NCBI GenBank assembly: GCA_019414245.1
Contig: DXMK01000006.1
Span: 62,001-126,000, forward strand
Direction: 5' to 3'
Origin: Collinsella sp.
GTDB lineage: Bacteria > Actinomycetota > Coriobacteriia > Coriobacteriales > Coriobacteriaceae
DNA length: 64,000 bases
Shown: positions 39,950-48,111 of the stretch, piece after piece
How positions within the stretch are numbered: the first letter of the stretch is position 1
Layout of the letters: each line of letters begins with the position of its first letter
Notes under the pieces: model-generated
Database searches by the model: none
What the model was told of the DNA's origin: nothing
Seen by the model: only the letters and a program-made list of their open reading frames with translations
Position numbers and translations under genes: made by a program

Positions 39950-40510
39950 TTAGCCAAAGTAGCGCTTGAGCAGGCCGGCGAAAGCCTTGCCGTGGCGGGC
40001 CTCGTCGCGAGCCATCTCGTGCACGGTGTCGTGGATGGCATCGAGGCCGGCGGCCTTGGCACGCTTGGCAAGATCGGTCTTGCCGGCGGTGGCGCCGTTC
40101 TCGGCCTCAACGCGCATCTCGAGGTTCTTCTTGGTGGAGTCGGTCACGACCTCGCCCAGGAGCTCGGCGAACTTGGCGGCATGCTCGGCCTCCTCGTGGG
40201 CAGCCTTTTCCCAGTACAGGCCGATCTCGGGATAGCCCTCGCGATGAGCGACGCGAGCCATGGCCAGGTACATACCGACCTCAGAGCACTCGCCCTCAAA
40301 GTTGGCGCGCAGGTCGGCAACGATGTCCTCAGAGACACCCTCCATCTTGGCGACGCCCACGACGTGCTCGGCGGCCCACTCGAGCTGGCCCTCCTCCTGC
40401 TTCAGGAAACGAGAACCGGGAACGCCGCACTGGGGGCACTTAAAATCCTCGGGCAGCTGGTCGCCGTCGAACTCTTCCACATAACCGCAAACGGGGCAAA
40501 CAAACTTCAT
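39950..40510 (-). CDS. Reverse rubrerythrin (rubredoxin-ferritin-like)
   Basis: 186 residues. An N-terminal rubredoxin-type centre (CPVCG ... CPQCG within the first 35 residues) precedes a four-helix diiron domain with EGECSEVGMYLAMARVA, AAHEEAEHAAKF and MARDEARHGKAF. This order is the reverse of classical rubrerythrin. Such proteins reduce hydrogen peroxide and oxygen in anaerobes using NAD(P)H-linked electron donors. Cytoplasmic. Start ATG 40508-40510 with AAAGGAT. Fits an obligate anaerobe. Confidence 0.93.
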   Translation of the reverse strand: MKFVCPVCGYVEEFDGDQLPEDFKCPQCGVPGSRFLKQEEGQLEWAAEHVVGVAKMEGVSEDIVADLRANFEGECSEVGMYLAMARVAHREGYPEIGLYWEKAAHEEAEHAAKFAELLGEVVTDSTKKNLEMRVEAENGATAGKTDLAKRAKAAGLDAIHDTVHEMARDEARHGKAFAGLLKRYFG

Positions 40511-40766
40511 GATTCGATCCTTTCGATCGATGGCGATTGCGCGCTCGTCCGGTCCCGTAAGGGCCCTCTCCGGACGTGCGTCTTGACGAGTTCTATTATC
40601 CATAAATACAACCAAATGTGAAGCCTATTAGGAATGATTTTTAATAAAACAATTTTGAGATATGAAGATGTTGATTGATTAACGATTGGCAGGCCGTCTT
40701 TGACCGCCGCTGAGTACAATCGGGCGAGCAAATGTTGACCTATCAACAAATGAAGGAGTTTCCTTT
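40511..40766. promoter_or_regulatory. Divergent region between rubrerythrin and alcohol dehydrogenase
   Basis: About 250 bp without a gene. A TACAAT (40715-40720) could be a -10 box for the dehydrogenase operon, and GTTGACCTATCAAC (about 40733-40746) is a short inverted repeat just upstream of its ribosome site. Confidence 0.35.
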
Positions 40767-41987
40767 ATGCATCTAGCCCGTCGTGCCTGGTGCCGAACAT
40801 ATCAGACGGTTTTTCGCATTGCATTGCCGATCCTGCCCTATACCGAGCCGCGCATTTTAGAGCATGCCGAGGATGTGCCCGCGGTGCTTCAAAAGCGCTC
40901 GATCCAGAAGGTCCTTATCGTGACGGATCCCGGCATTGCCCGTCTGGGGCTCACGGCACCGCTCGAGACGGCGCTCGCATGCAGGGGGATTGGCGTTACG
41001 GTCTATGCCGAAACGCGTGCAAACCCCACGGTTTCAAACGTGGAAGAAGCGGCGTCCCTGTATCGAGAGAGCGCCTGCCAGGCCATTATCGGTTTTGGCG
41101 GAGGATCGGCCATGGACTGCGCCAAGGGCGTGGGCGCGCGCATCGCGCAGCCAAAGAAGCCCATCAACAAGATGCGCGGCCTGTTGCGTATCCATCGTCG
41201 CCTGCCGCTGCTCATCGCCGTTCCCACCACGGCGGGCACGGGAAGCGAGGTCACGCTTGCAGCGGTAATTACCGACGACGAGACGCACTACAAGTATCCC
41301 ATTAACGACTTTGTGCTGATCCCGCGCTTTGCGGTGCACGACCCCGAGTTTACGCGCGGCCTGCCCGCCTCCATTACGGGGCAAACGGGCATGGACGCCC
41401 TGACACATGCCGTCGAGGCCTTTATCGGGCGCAGCACCACGCCCTATACGCGCAAGATGGCGCGCCAGGCGGTGCAGCTCATCCACGACAATTTGCTCGA
41501 GGCCTATGAGTGCGGTGGCAACATGCGTGCGCGCCGCAATATGCTTTCGGCGGCGTATAAAGCGGGCGTTGCCTTTGCGCGCTCTTATGTTGGATACGTC
41601 CATGCCATCGCGCACAGCCTGGGCGGGCGTTACGGGATTCCCCACGGCTTGGCCAACGCCATCATCCTGCCGCACATGCTTCGCGCCTATGGCGAAGCTG
41701 CTGCTCCCAAGCTCGCCGATCTCGCCCGCATGGCCGGCATTGCGCCGGCTAATGCGCTGGACAACGTGGCTGCTGAGGCCTTTATCGATTGGGTCGACCG
41801 CATGAACGCCGCCTTGGGCATACCCAAATATGTGACGGGCATTCGCCGCTCCGACATTCCTGAGATGGCGGCGCATGCCGATGCCGAGGCCAATCCCCTG
41901 TACCCCGTTCCGCTTTTAATGGACCGTTTGGAGCTCGAGCATATGTACGAGGTCGTTGCGGGTGGTATGTTTGAAGACGAGAACTAG
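40767..41987 (+). CDS. Iron-containing alcohol dehydrogenase
   Basis: 406-residue group III (Fe-ADH) dehydrogenase. NAD-binding region: IIGFGGGSAMDCAKGVGAR and VPTTAGTGSEVT. Metal-binding His residues are in the GMDALTHAVEA, HAIAHSLGGRYGIPHGLANA segments. About 20 extra residues precede the conserved core. RBS GAAGGAG lies upstream of ATG 40767. The aldehyde dehydrogenase gene starts 8 bp after its stop, so the two enzymes probably act together in alcohol-aldehyde-acid conversion, e.g. of ethanol, fatty alcohols or diol products. Direction and substrate unknown. Confidence 0.9.
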   Translation: MHLARRAWCRTYQTVFRIALPILPYTEPRILEHAEDVPAVLQKRSIQKVLIVTDPGIARLGLTAPLETALACRGIGVTVYAETRANPTVSNVEEAASLYRESACQAIIGFGGGSAMDCAKGVGARIAQPKKPINKMRGLLRIHRRLPLLIAVPTTAGTGSEVTLAAVITDDETHYKYPINDFVLIPRFAVHDPEFTRGLPASITGQTGMDALTHAVEAFIGRSTTPYTRKMARQAVQLIHDNLLEAYECGGNMRARRNMLSAAYKAGVAFARSYVGYVHAIAHSLGGRYGIPHGLANAIILPHMLRAYGEAAAPKLADLARMAGIAPANALDNVAAEAFIDWVDRMNAALGIPKYVTGIRRSDIPEMAAHADAEANPLYPVPLLMDRLELEHMYEVVAGGMFEDEN

Positions 41988-41995
41988 GAGGGCCC

Positions 41996-43375
41996 ATGAA
42001 CACCGAGGAAATCGCGCGCATCGTTGCCGATCAGCGCGCCTATTTTAAGACGCACGCCACGTTTGATGTCGATGCTCGACGTCGTGCGCTCGTGAGTTTA
42101 CGCGATGCGGTGCGGGCCCACGAGGCCGATATTGCCCATGCGCTCAAGACCGATTTGGGAAAGTCGCATGACGAGGCGTATATGTGCGAGATCGGCACCT
42201 CGCTTTCCGAGATTCGTTATCAGATTGCGCATGTGGCTCGATGGAGTCGCTCGCGCCTGCGTCCGTGTGACCTCGCCAACGCCGTGAGTGTGTGCAAGAC
42301 GCAGTCCGTGCCCTATGGCGTCACACTCATCATGGCTCCGTGGAACTACCCGTTTTTACTGACGCTCGAGCCACTCGCCGGCGCCCTTGCCGCGGGCAAT
42401 ACCGTGGTCATCAAGCCGAGCGCCTATGCTCCGGCATCGAGCGCGGTGCTCAAGCAAATCTGTGAAGAGGCATTTGATCCGCGCTTGGTGACGGTCGTCG
42501 AAGGCGGGCGTGCCGAAAACGAAGCGTTGCTCGATGAGTGCTGGGACAAGATCTTCTTTACCGGTAGCGTTCCGGTCGGCAAGCTCGTCATGGAGCGTGC
42601 AAGTAAAAACCTCACACCCGTGACGCTTGAGCTGGGCGGAAAGAGTCCCTGCATCGTGGATGCGACGGCTAACTTGAAGGTCGCGGCACGCCGTATCGCC
42701 TTTGGTAAATGGCTCAACGTGGGGCAGACCTGCGTGGCGCCCGACTACCTGCTGGTCGATGCGCGCGTGCACGACGAGCTGCTGGACCTCATCAAGGAGG
42801 AGGCCCGCCGCATGTTTGGCGAGCATCCGCTCGACAATGAGAATTACGGTCATATTGTCAACGCCAAGCATTTCGCGCGCGTACGCGGGCTGATCGACCC
42901 CGACAAGGTTGTGCTGGGAGGTACCGCGCGCGAGTCGTCGCTCAAGATTGAACCGACGATTTTGGACGGCGTGGCGCCTGAGGACGCCGTAATGCAGGAG
43001 GAGATTTTCGGCCCCATCTTGCCGGTGCTGTCGTTTGAGAGCCTAGACGAGGCCGAGACGTTTATTACGGATCGTCCGACGCCGCTGGCCCTGTATATCT
43101 TTAGCCAAGACCGTGAGGTTCAGCAGCGCTTTGTGCGTTACGTGCCCTTTGGTGGTGGCTGTGTTAATGACACCATTATGCATTTGGCCACGAGCCATAT
43201 GGGCTTTGGCGGCATGGGGGCGAGCGGTATGGGACAGTACCATGGACGCGAGAGCTTCGATACGTTTAGCCACAAGAAGAGCATCGTGAACAAGGCAACG
43301 TGGCTGGACGTGCCGTTCCGCTATGCCCCTTACGCAAGCTGGAAGCGCAAGTTCGTGCGCATGTTTGTGCATTAG
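41996..43375 (+). CDS. NAD(P)-dependent aldehyde dehydrogenase (ALDH3-like)
   Basis: 459 residues. Oxidises aldehydes to acids. Rossmann and active-site motifs: PWNYPFLLTLEPLAGALAAG, FFTGSVPVGKLVM, the general base in LELGGKSPCIV, and the catalytic Cys in NVGQTCVAPDYLL. EEIFGPILPV and the C-terminal FDTFSHKKSIVNKATWLDVP (20 residues) fit the ALDH3/coniferyl-type group. AGGAGG precedes ATG 41996. In operon with the iron-containing alcohol dehydrogenase. Confidence 0.93.
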   Translation: MNTEEIARIVADQRAYFKTHATFDVDARRRALVSLRDAVRAHEADIAHALKTDLGKSHDEAYMCEIGTSLSEIRYQIAHVARWSRSRLRPCDLANAVSVCKTQSVPYGVTLIMAPWNYPFLLTLEPLAGALAAGNTVVIKPSAYAPASSAVLKQICEEAFDPRLVTVVEGGRAENEALLDECWDKIFFTGSVPVGKLVMERASKNLTPVTLELGGKSPCIVDATANLKVAARRIAFGKWLNVGQTCVAPDYLLVDARVHDELLDLIKEEARRMFGEHPLDNENYGHIVNAKHFARVRGLIDPDKVVLGGTARESSLKIEPTILDGVAPEDAVMQEEIFGPILPVLSFESLDEAETFITDRPTPLALYIFSQDREVQQRFVRYVPFGGGCVNDTIMHLATSHMGFGGMGASGMGQYHGRESFDTFSHKKSIVNKATWLDVPFRYAPYASWKRKFVRMFVH

Positions 43376-43398
43376 AATCAGATGACATAGGGATAAAC

Positions 43399-43435
43399 AA
43401 AGTGGCCGCCCCCGCGTAAGCGAAGACGGCCATTT
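43399..43435 (+). terminator. Terminator after the aldehyde dehydrogenase gene
   Basis: Stem AAAGTGGCCG / CGGCCATTT with a GC-rich loop 23 bp after the stop codon, ending in a short T-run. Confidence 0.6.
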
Positions 43436-43441
43436 CTCACG

Positions 43442-43621
43442 ATGAAAACGTGTATCGGAGTTGGCAAGACCCGCTGCCACGGGTGCCATCCGTGTTCCCA
43501 TCTTATCTGCAAGCGTTCCGTTGCGCAAGCGTTGCGGCAAACGATTGAAAGACGCAGACAGGATGAATTTGTGTCCGCACGGGCCCGTAGACTTCTCAAC
43601 TACGTTGTGGATGCTCGCTAA
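43442..43621 (+). CDS. Possible small Cys-rich protein
   Basis: 59-codon open frame beginning MKTCIGVGKTRCHGCHPC and ending LLNYVVDAR. Five Cys in the first 23 residues (C4, C12, C15, C18, C23, including CHGCHPC) could form a small zinc or iron-sulfur site, followed by a basic helix. No clear Shine-Dalgarno is seen. It ends 18 bp before the small acidic gene. I cannot assign a function, and coding status is uncertain. Confidence 0.35.
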   Translation: MKTCIGVGKTRCHGCHPCSHLICKRSVAQALRQTIERRRQDEFVSARARRLLNYVVDAR

Positions 43622-43639
43622 TCGGTAATGGAGGCGCAC

Positions 43640-43819
43640 GTGTTTGATGACGATGACCTGTTCGATCTGACAGACGATCCGTTTGAGTGGGATATGCTAC
43701 TCGATGACGATGAGTTGGAGCAGGACCGTAAGAAGCGGCAGGGCAAGAAGACGCGGGATGACGCTTCGAAAAAGCAGGACAAGCGTCGCCGAGGTCTGTT
43801 CGGCGGGCTCTTTGGGTGA
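43640..43819 (+). CDS. Small acidic-basic hypothetical protein
   Basis: 59 residues. The first half is very acidic (FDDDDLFDLTDDPFEWDMLL), the second basic (RKKRQGKKTRDDASKKQDKR), ending RRGLFGGLFG. GTG 43640 is chosen because GGAGG (43630-43634) lies at the right distance; ATG 43628 would include that site in the coding region. Not recognised as a family. Confidence 0.55.
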   Translation: MFDDDDLFDLTDDPFEWDMLLDDDELEQDRKKRQGKKTRDDASKKQDKRRRGLFGGLFG

Positions 43820-43885
43820 CTGTCTCATCGCCGCGTCTGTATACTAAACAGGTCTTATACGCGTTGCGAAATGAGGACAGAGACG

Positions 43886-44431
43886 ATGATGTGGTTTACC
43901 GCCGACCTGCACCTGGGCGATACGAATATCTTGCACGACATGGATCGACCGTTTGATTCGGTCGAGGAGATGAACCGCAAGGTCATCGATGCCATCAATG
44001 AGTGCGTGGCTGTGGACGACCGCCTCTATATCTTGGGAGACTTTACCTATCGTTTGCCCCTGGCGGAGGCGGTGCGCCTGCGCGAGCGCATCGAATGTCA
44101 GAACGTAACGCTCATCCGCGGTAACCATGACGGCGACTGGGAAGATCCAGACGCGCCGCACATTTGGGATGAGGTGCGCGATTATCTGGAGGTCGCCCCC
44201 GGTTACGCGAAGGGCCATCGCCTGGTAATGAGCCATTACCCCATGCTCAGCTGGAACGGCAAGGCGCGTGGCGCCATCATGTTGCACGGGCATATCCACA
44301 GCAGGGGAGACCGCACCAACGCGCGCAACCGCGATCGCGAGCGCCCGGTTCTGCGCTACGACGTTGGCCTCGATGCCAACAACTACAAGCCCGTAAGCCG
44401 TGACCAAATCCTAGGCTTCTTTGGACTGTAG
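43886..44431 (+). CDS. Calcineurin-like metallophosphoesterase
   Basis: 181 residues with the metallophosphoesterase core: WFTADLHLGDTNI (first metal site), YILGDFTYRL, LIRGNHDGDW, MSHYP, and LHGHIHSRGD. Typical of small bacterial phosphoesterases of unknown substrate. ATG 43886 is used because AGGAC sits 8 nt upstream; ATG 43889 and 43871 are alternatives. A TATACT at 43840-43845 may be its -10 box. Confidence 0.88.
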   Translation: MMWFTADLHLGDTNILHDMDRPFDSVEEMNRKVIDAINECVAVDDRLYILGDFTYRLPLAEAVRLRERIECQNVTLIRGNHDGDWEDPDAPHIWDEVRDYLEVAPGYAKGHRLVMSHYPMLSWNGKARGAIMLHGHIHSRGDRTNARNRDRERPVLRYDVGLDANNYKPVSRDQILGFFGL

Positions 44432-44504
44432 CTGTAAGTGCAGGTAGAATGAACGCGCCGCGCGGATGGTCTGTGCGGCGCGTTTCAGTAGGAGCGATGA
44501 ATCC

Positions 44505-45341
44505 ATGAGGGCTATCCAGCGCATTAACCATAACGCTGCCATCTGCGAAGACGGCGCGGGGCGTCAGCTTATCGCGCTGGGTCGCGGTATCGGCTTTGGC
44601 GATATGCCGCATGAGGTCGACCTGGATGTCATCACGCGTACCTTTTACGGCATTGATTCAAAGTACCTGGCGTTTATTGATGAGGTCGACCCCGAGGTGC
44701 TGGAGTTTTCTGCTCAGCTGGCTGATATCGCAACCGGACAGCTTTCGTACGAATTGAGCCCTAACCTCCCCATTACACTGGCGGACCATATCCAGTTTGC
44801 CATTAAGCGCGCCCGCGAACACATGGTGGTGTCGTTGCCGCTCGAGCGCGATCTGGAGCAGCTGCATCCCATCGAATACCGCTTGGGCGAGCTGGCTGTT
44901 CGCGGCATCCAGAAAAGCTTCCGTGTGCGTATGCCCCGAAGCGAGGCCGCGGGCATTGCCATGTCGATTGTCAACGCATCGGTTAAGCCGAGCGAGCGGC
45001 GCGTGCTTGCCGAGCAGCACGAGGAGCGACTGCTCGATATGACGGTCGCGATTATTCAAGAAGAGTTGGGTGTGACGGTCGATCGCTCGTCGTTCGCCTT
45101 TGCCCGCTTTGCCACTCATGTGCGCTATCTGCTCGACCGCGTGGCAAAGAAAGAGCCGATCGATACCGAGAACTCCGGTCTTTACGACGTGCTCGTGGAG
45201 CAGTATCCGGCGGCATCGCGTTGCGCTCACCGTGTCGACGATCTGATTCAAGAGACCTTTGGCGAGCCATTGGCCCAAGAGGAGCTCGTCTATCTGATCA
45301 TGCATGTGAATCGCGTGGCTTCTGTCCACTCGGATAAATAG
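44505..45341 (+). CDS. licT: BglG/LicT-family transcription antiterminator
   Basis: 278 residues. An N-terminal RNA-binding CAT domain (MRAIQRINHNAAICEDGAGR, 20 residues) precedes two PTS regulation domains whose phosphorylatable His residues are in LADHIQFAIKRARE, LHPIEYRLGE, FARFATHVRYLL and YLIMHVNRV. It should bind a RAT hairpin and prevent termination when the cognate sugar is being imported. The target is visible just downstream (45454-45543) ahead of the PTS gene. GGAG upstream; a tiny overlapping ATG frame (three codons) precedes the start. Confidence 0.93.
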   Translation: MRAIQRINHNAAICEDGAGRQLIALGRGIGFGDMPHEVDLDVITRTFYGIDSKYLAFIDEVDPEVLEFSAQLADIATGQLSYELSPNLPITLADHIQFAIKRAREHMVVSLPLERDLEQLHPIEYRLGELAVRGIQKSFRVRMPRSEAAGIAMSIVNASVKPSERRVLAEQHEERLLDMTVAIIQEELGVTVDRSSFAFARFATHVRYLLDRVAKKEPIDTENSGLYDVLVEQYPAASRCAHRVDDLIQETFGEPLAQEELVYLIMHVNRVASVHSDK

Positions 45342-45436
45342 GCTCTCTGGTATTTCCTTTCCGTCATGGCGACCGTTCGCGGGTCGTTTGCTACCGTTCG
45401 TCGGTAATCTGAGCCGCAACGAACGCATCTGCCGCA

Positions 45437-45442
45437 TATACT
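45437..45442 (+). promoter_or_regulatory. Candidate -10 of the PTS operon with upstream repeats
   Basis: TATACT places transcription start about 45449, directly before the RAT hairpin. Two ACCGTTCG copies (45372-45379 and 45393-45400, 21 bp apart) upstream could bind an activator. Confidence 0.5.
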
Positions 45443-45453
45443 CGCCGTGTGTT

Positions 45454-45490
45454 GGGTGTTACTCACGGCGCAGCTCCGAGAGGCACTACC
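45454..45490 (+). promoter_or_regulatory. RAT (ribonucleic antiterminator) site for LicT
   Basis: GGGTGTTACT ... AGGCACTACC matches the BglG/LicT RAT arms (GG-TTGTTACT ... AGGCAAGACC type). Its 3' arm overlaps the 5' arm of the following terminator, so the two folds exclude each other. Confidence 0.75.
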
Positions 45491-45543
45491 GATTCTGCCA
45501 AGACCATAATTGGGTCTCTGTCGGTTGTGCGCGGGGCTTTTTT
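45483..45543 (+). terminator. LicT-controlled terminator before the PTS gene
   Basis: Outer stem GCACTACCGA (45483-45492) / TCGGTTGTGC (45521-45530) and inner AGACC/GGTCT, followed by GCGGGGCTTTTTT. Terminates unless LicT stabilises the overlapping RAT. Confidence 0.8.
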
Positions 45544-45681
45544 CATGTCGATCCACCCGGGAATCACATGCAAATCAATCTCTTGCCAACTGGTATCGCG
45601 CGCTGCGCAGGCGCGAGCGGAATCGTGCGTCTTGGTGCCGTGAAGTCCCACGGCCTTTAGTTGGAAGAGAAGGGATTCGAC

Positions 45682-47130
45682 ATGGCTGTCGATAACAAGA
45701 AGATTGCCGAGGACGTGCTCGCTGCCGTCGGCGGCGCCTCCAATGTGACGAACGCGACGCACTGCATGACCCGCTTGCGTCTGAACCTCAAAGATCAGTC
45801 CATTCCCAATGATAATGAAGTTAAGAAGATCAAGGGTGTGCTGGGCGCACAGTGGTCTGGCGGCCAGTATCAGGTCATCATTGGCCAGAACGTGCCGAAG
45901 GTCTATGACGCCGCCATTGCGCTGGGCGTCAAGGGCGAAGGCTCCATTGACGAGAACCTCGATGACGGCACCAAGGAGCCACTGACGGTCAAGACTGCGG
46001 GCAAGAAGGCCCTTAACTACCTGTCCAAGACAATGTGCATGACGATCCCCATTATCATGGGCGCCGCCATGTTCCGCACACTTGCCGTACTTTGCGGCGA
46101 CGGCATGCTCGGTATCTGGTCTGCCGATTCTGACATCTACAACTTCTTCTACAACTGGATTTACAACGCCGGCTATTATTTCCTCCCTGTCTATCTGGGT
46201 TGGGCTGCCGCAAAGCAGCTCGGCTGCAGCCAGCCGCTCGGCATGATGCTCGGCGGCGTGCTCATTGCCCCCGAGTTCATGACGTTGGTCAACGCCGCTG
46301 CGGATTCTGGTGCTACGACCACGATGGTTTACGGCGTGCTCCCGGCTCAGCTGAACAACTATTCTGCGACCGTGCTCCCCATGCTGCTGTCTATGCCGGT
46401 GCTGATGGTCGTCGAGAAGTTCATGAAGAAGATCATCCCCGACATGCTCTCCACGGTGTTTGTGCCCGTGTGCACCATGGCTGTGATGACCCCCGTTTCC
46501 CTGTGCGCCCTAGCTCCGATTGGTTCCATTCTGGGCGACCTGGTCGGCAACTTTATGTTCGGCCTCGGAAACGCTGGCGGCATCGTCACAATCCTCTCCC
46601 TCGTCGCCATTGCCGCGCTTTGGGAGTTCCTGGTTATGACCGGTATGCACCAGGTTCTGATTGCCCTCGGCATTGTGCAGGTGCTCACCTCAGGGTCTGA
46701 CTCCTGCGTTATGGTCGCGGGTGCTATCGCTCAGTTCGCCACGTGGGGCATGGCCTTCGGTGCCTTCCTGCGCCTTAAGGAGGTCGACGAAAAGGGCGCT
46801 ATGCTTGGTTTCTCGCTCTCCGGCATTGTCGGTGGCGTGACGGAGCCCGCGCTGTATGGCTGCGGCTTTAAGTATACTCGCTGCCTGGGTGCCATGGTCG
46901 CGGGCGGCGCTATCGGCGGCCTGATCGCGGCTCTCACTAATGTGACCACGTATGTTTTGGGCGCAACTAATATCCTTGGTATTACAGGTTATGTTGCAGG
47001 CGGAACTGCTAATCTCGTATGGGGCTGCGTTGCATCGGGCACTGCATTTGTTGCCGCCGCTGCCATCGCCTACTTCTTTGGCTTTACCAAGGAGCAGCTC
47101 GACGAAGACGCTGCTGCCGCCAAAGCCTAA
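45682..47130 (+). CDS. PTS sugar transporter EIIBC (glucose/beta-glucoside superfamily)
   Basis: 482 residues. The N-terminal EIIB domain has the phosphorylated Cys in NATHCMTRLRL. About 10 membrane segments follow (EIIC), with LIAPEFMTLV, TVLPMLL, VFVPVCTMAVMTPVSL and the GVTEPALYG signature loop. No EIIA domain is fused, so EIIA must come from elsewhere. Expressed under LicT antitermination. ChbG-like deacetylase follows, suggesting that the imported sugar is an N-acetylated or acetylated disaccharide or a beta-glucoside. ATG 45682 with a GAAGAGAAGGG upstream. Confidence 0.92.
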   Translation: MAVDNKKIAEDVLAAVGGASNVTNATHCMTRLRLNLKDQSIPNDNEVKKIKGVLGAQWSGGQYQVIIGQNVPKVYDAAIALGVKGEGSIDENLDDGTKEPLTVKTAGKKALNYLSKTMCMTIPIIMGAAMFRTLAVLCGDGMLGIWSADSDIYNFFYNWIYNAGYYFLPVYLGWAAAKQLGCSQPLGMMLGGVLIAPEFMTLVNAAADSGATTTMVYGVLPAQLNNYSATVLPMLLSMPVLMVVEKFMKKIIPDMLSTVFVPVCTMAVMTPVSLCALAPIGSILGDLVGNFMFGLGNAGGIVTILSLVAIAALWEFLVMTGMHQVLIALGIVQVLTSGSDSCVMVAGAIAQFATWGMAFGAFLRLKEVDEKGAMLGFSLSGIVGGVTEPALYGCGFKYTRCLGAMVAGGAIGGLIAALTNVTTYVLGATNILGITGYVAGGTANLVWGCVASGTAFVAAAAIAYFFGFTKEQLDEDAAAAKA

Positions 47131-47207
47131 AGCATCCGTTCGGTAGGACAATTATCTGGGGCACTTGGCTGCGCTTCAAGTGTCCCTTTCCGTAGATGGG
47201 GGTCAAT

Positions 47208-47972
47208 ATGAAGCAATTGCTCATTCGTGCCGATGATATCGGTTATTCGTATGCCGTTAACCTGGGGATTGCCCGCAGTATCAATGAGGGCCTGGTGCGC
47301 TCGGCGGGACTTATGCCCAATATGCCCGAGGCCGAGCGTGGCTGGTCGCTCGTGGCGGATGCCGGCATTGCGGTGGGTCAGCATACCAACGTGTGCCTGG
47401 GCAAGCCGTGTGCCGACCCGGCGCTCATTCCGAGCATGCTCAACGAGAATGATGAGTTCCATAGCAGCCGTACCTTCCGCGATCATTTTAAGCGCGGCGA
47501 GGAGTTGATAGACTTCGACGAGGCCTGCATCGAGATCCGCGCGCAGCATGACCGCTTTGTCGAGATCGTGGGCCGCGAGCCCGATTACTTTGAGGCCCAT
47601 GCCGTCATGAGCAAAAACCTTAACCGAGCGATCTCGGCGGTTGCTCAGGAGCTGGGCCTTAAGGAGCAAAAGGCGAGCTTCGACCCCGCGGCTGTGGTGC
47701 ATTGCGGAGATACTGATCTGCGCATGGTGATGCGCTCGATGGAGCCGGGCTACGAGCCCAAAGAGGCAATCATGCAGACGGTTCGCGGGATGGTGGACGG
47801 CGAGACGGTCGTCTTTGTGTGCCATCCGGGTTATCTCGATCGTTTTATCCTGGAGAACAGCTCGCTCACGACCGATCGTACCAAGGAAGTCGATGCACTG
47901 ATCGACCCCGAGCTTCGCGCTTGGCTCGAGTCTCAATCCGATCTTCGCCTGATCGACTACCGCGACCTGTAA
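47208..47972 (+). CDS. ChbG/YdjC-family carbohydrate deacetylase
   Basis: 254 residues. The YdjC fold is seen in LLIRADDIGYSYAVN (metal-binding Asp pair), GQHTNVCLG, FEAHAVMSK and FVCHPGYLDRF. In E. coli, ChbG deacetylates chito-oligosaccharides taken up by a PTS. Here it follows PTS EIIBC by 77 bp under the LicT switch, consistent with processing of the imported phospho-sugar. ATG 47208 with GGGGG upstream. Confidence 0.88.
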   Translation: MKQLLIRADDIGYSYAVNLGIARSINEGLVRSAGLMPNMPEAERGWSLVADAGIAVGQHTNVCLGKPCADPALIPSMLNENDEFHSSRTFRDHFKRGEELIDFDEACIEIRAQHDRFVEIVGREPDYFEAHAVMSKNLNRAISAVAQELGLKEQKASFDPAAVVHCGDTDLRMVMRSMEPGYEPKEAIMQTVRGMVDGETVVFVCHPGYLDRFILENSSLTTDRTKEVDALIDPELRAWLESQSDLRLIDYRDL

Positions 47973-47982
47973 GGACCCAAGT

Positions 47983-48013
47983 CACCACAAAGGGGACAGT
48001 CGCCTTTGTGGTG
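47983..48013. terminator. Hairpin with GGGGACAG loop after the PTS-ChbG operon
   Basis: 11-bp stem CACCACAAAGG / CCTTTGTGGTG with a GGACAGTCG loop, shortly after the deacetylase stop. A member of the GGGACAG-loop hairpin group. Confidence 0.75.
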
Positions 48014-48111
48014 GTTCTGGCGCCGTTGCCATTATGGCAGCGGCGCCTTTTTTGTCCGTGCGGCGCGGTAGAGTGTAGGCGGTTGAAATTTGCGTCCATC
48101 GAGGAGCTGCT

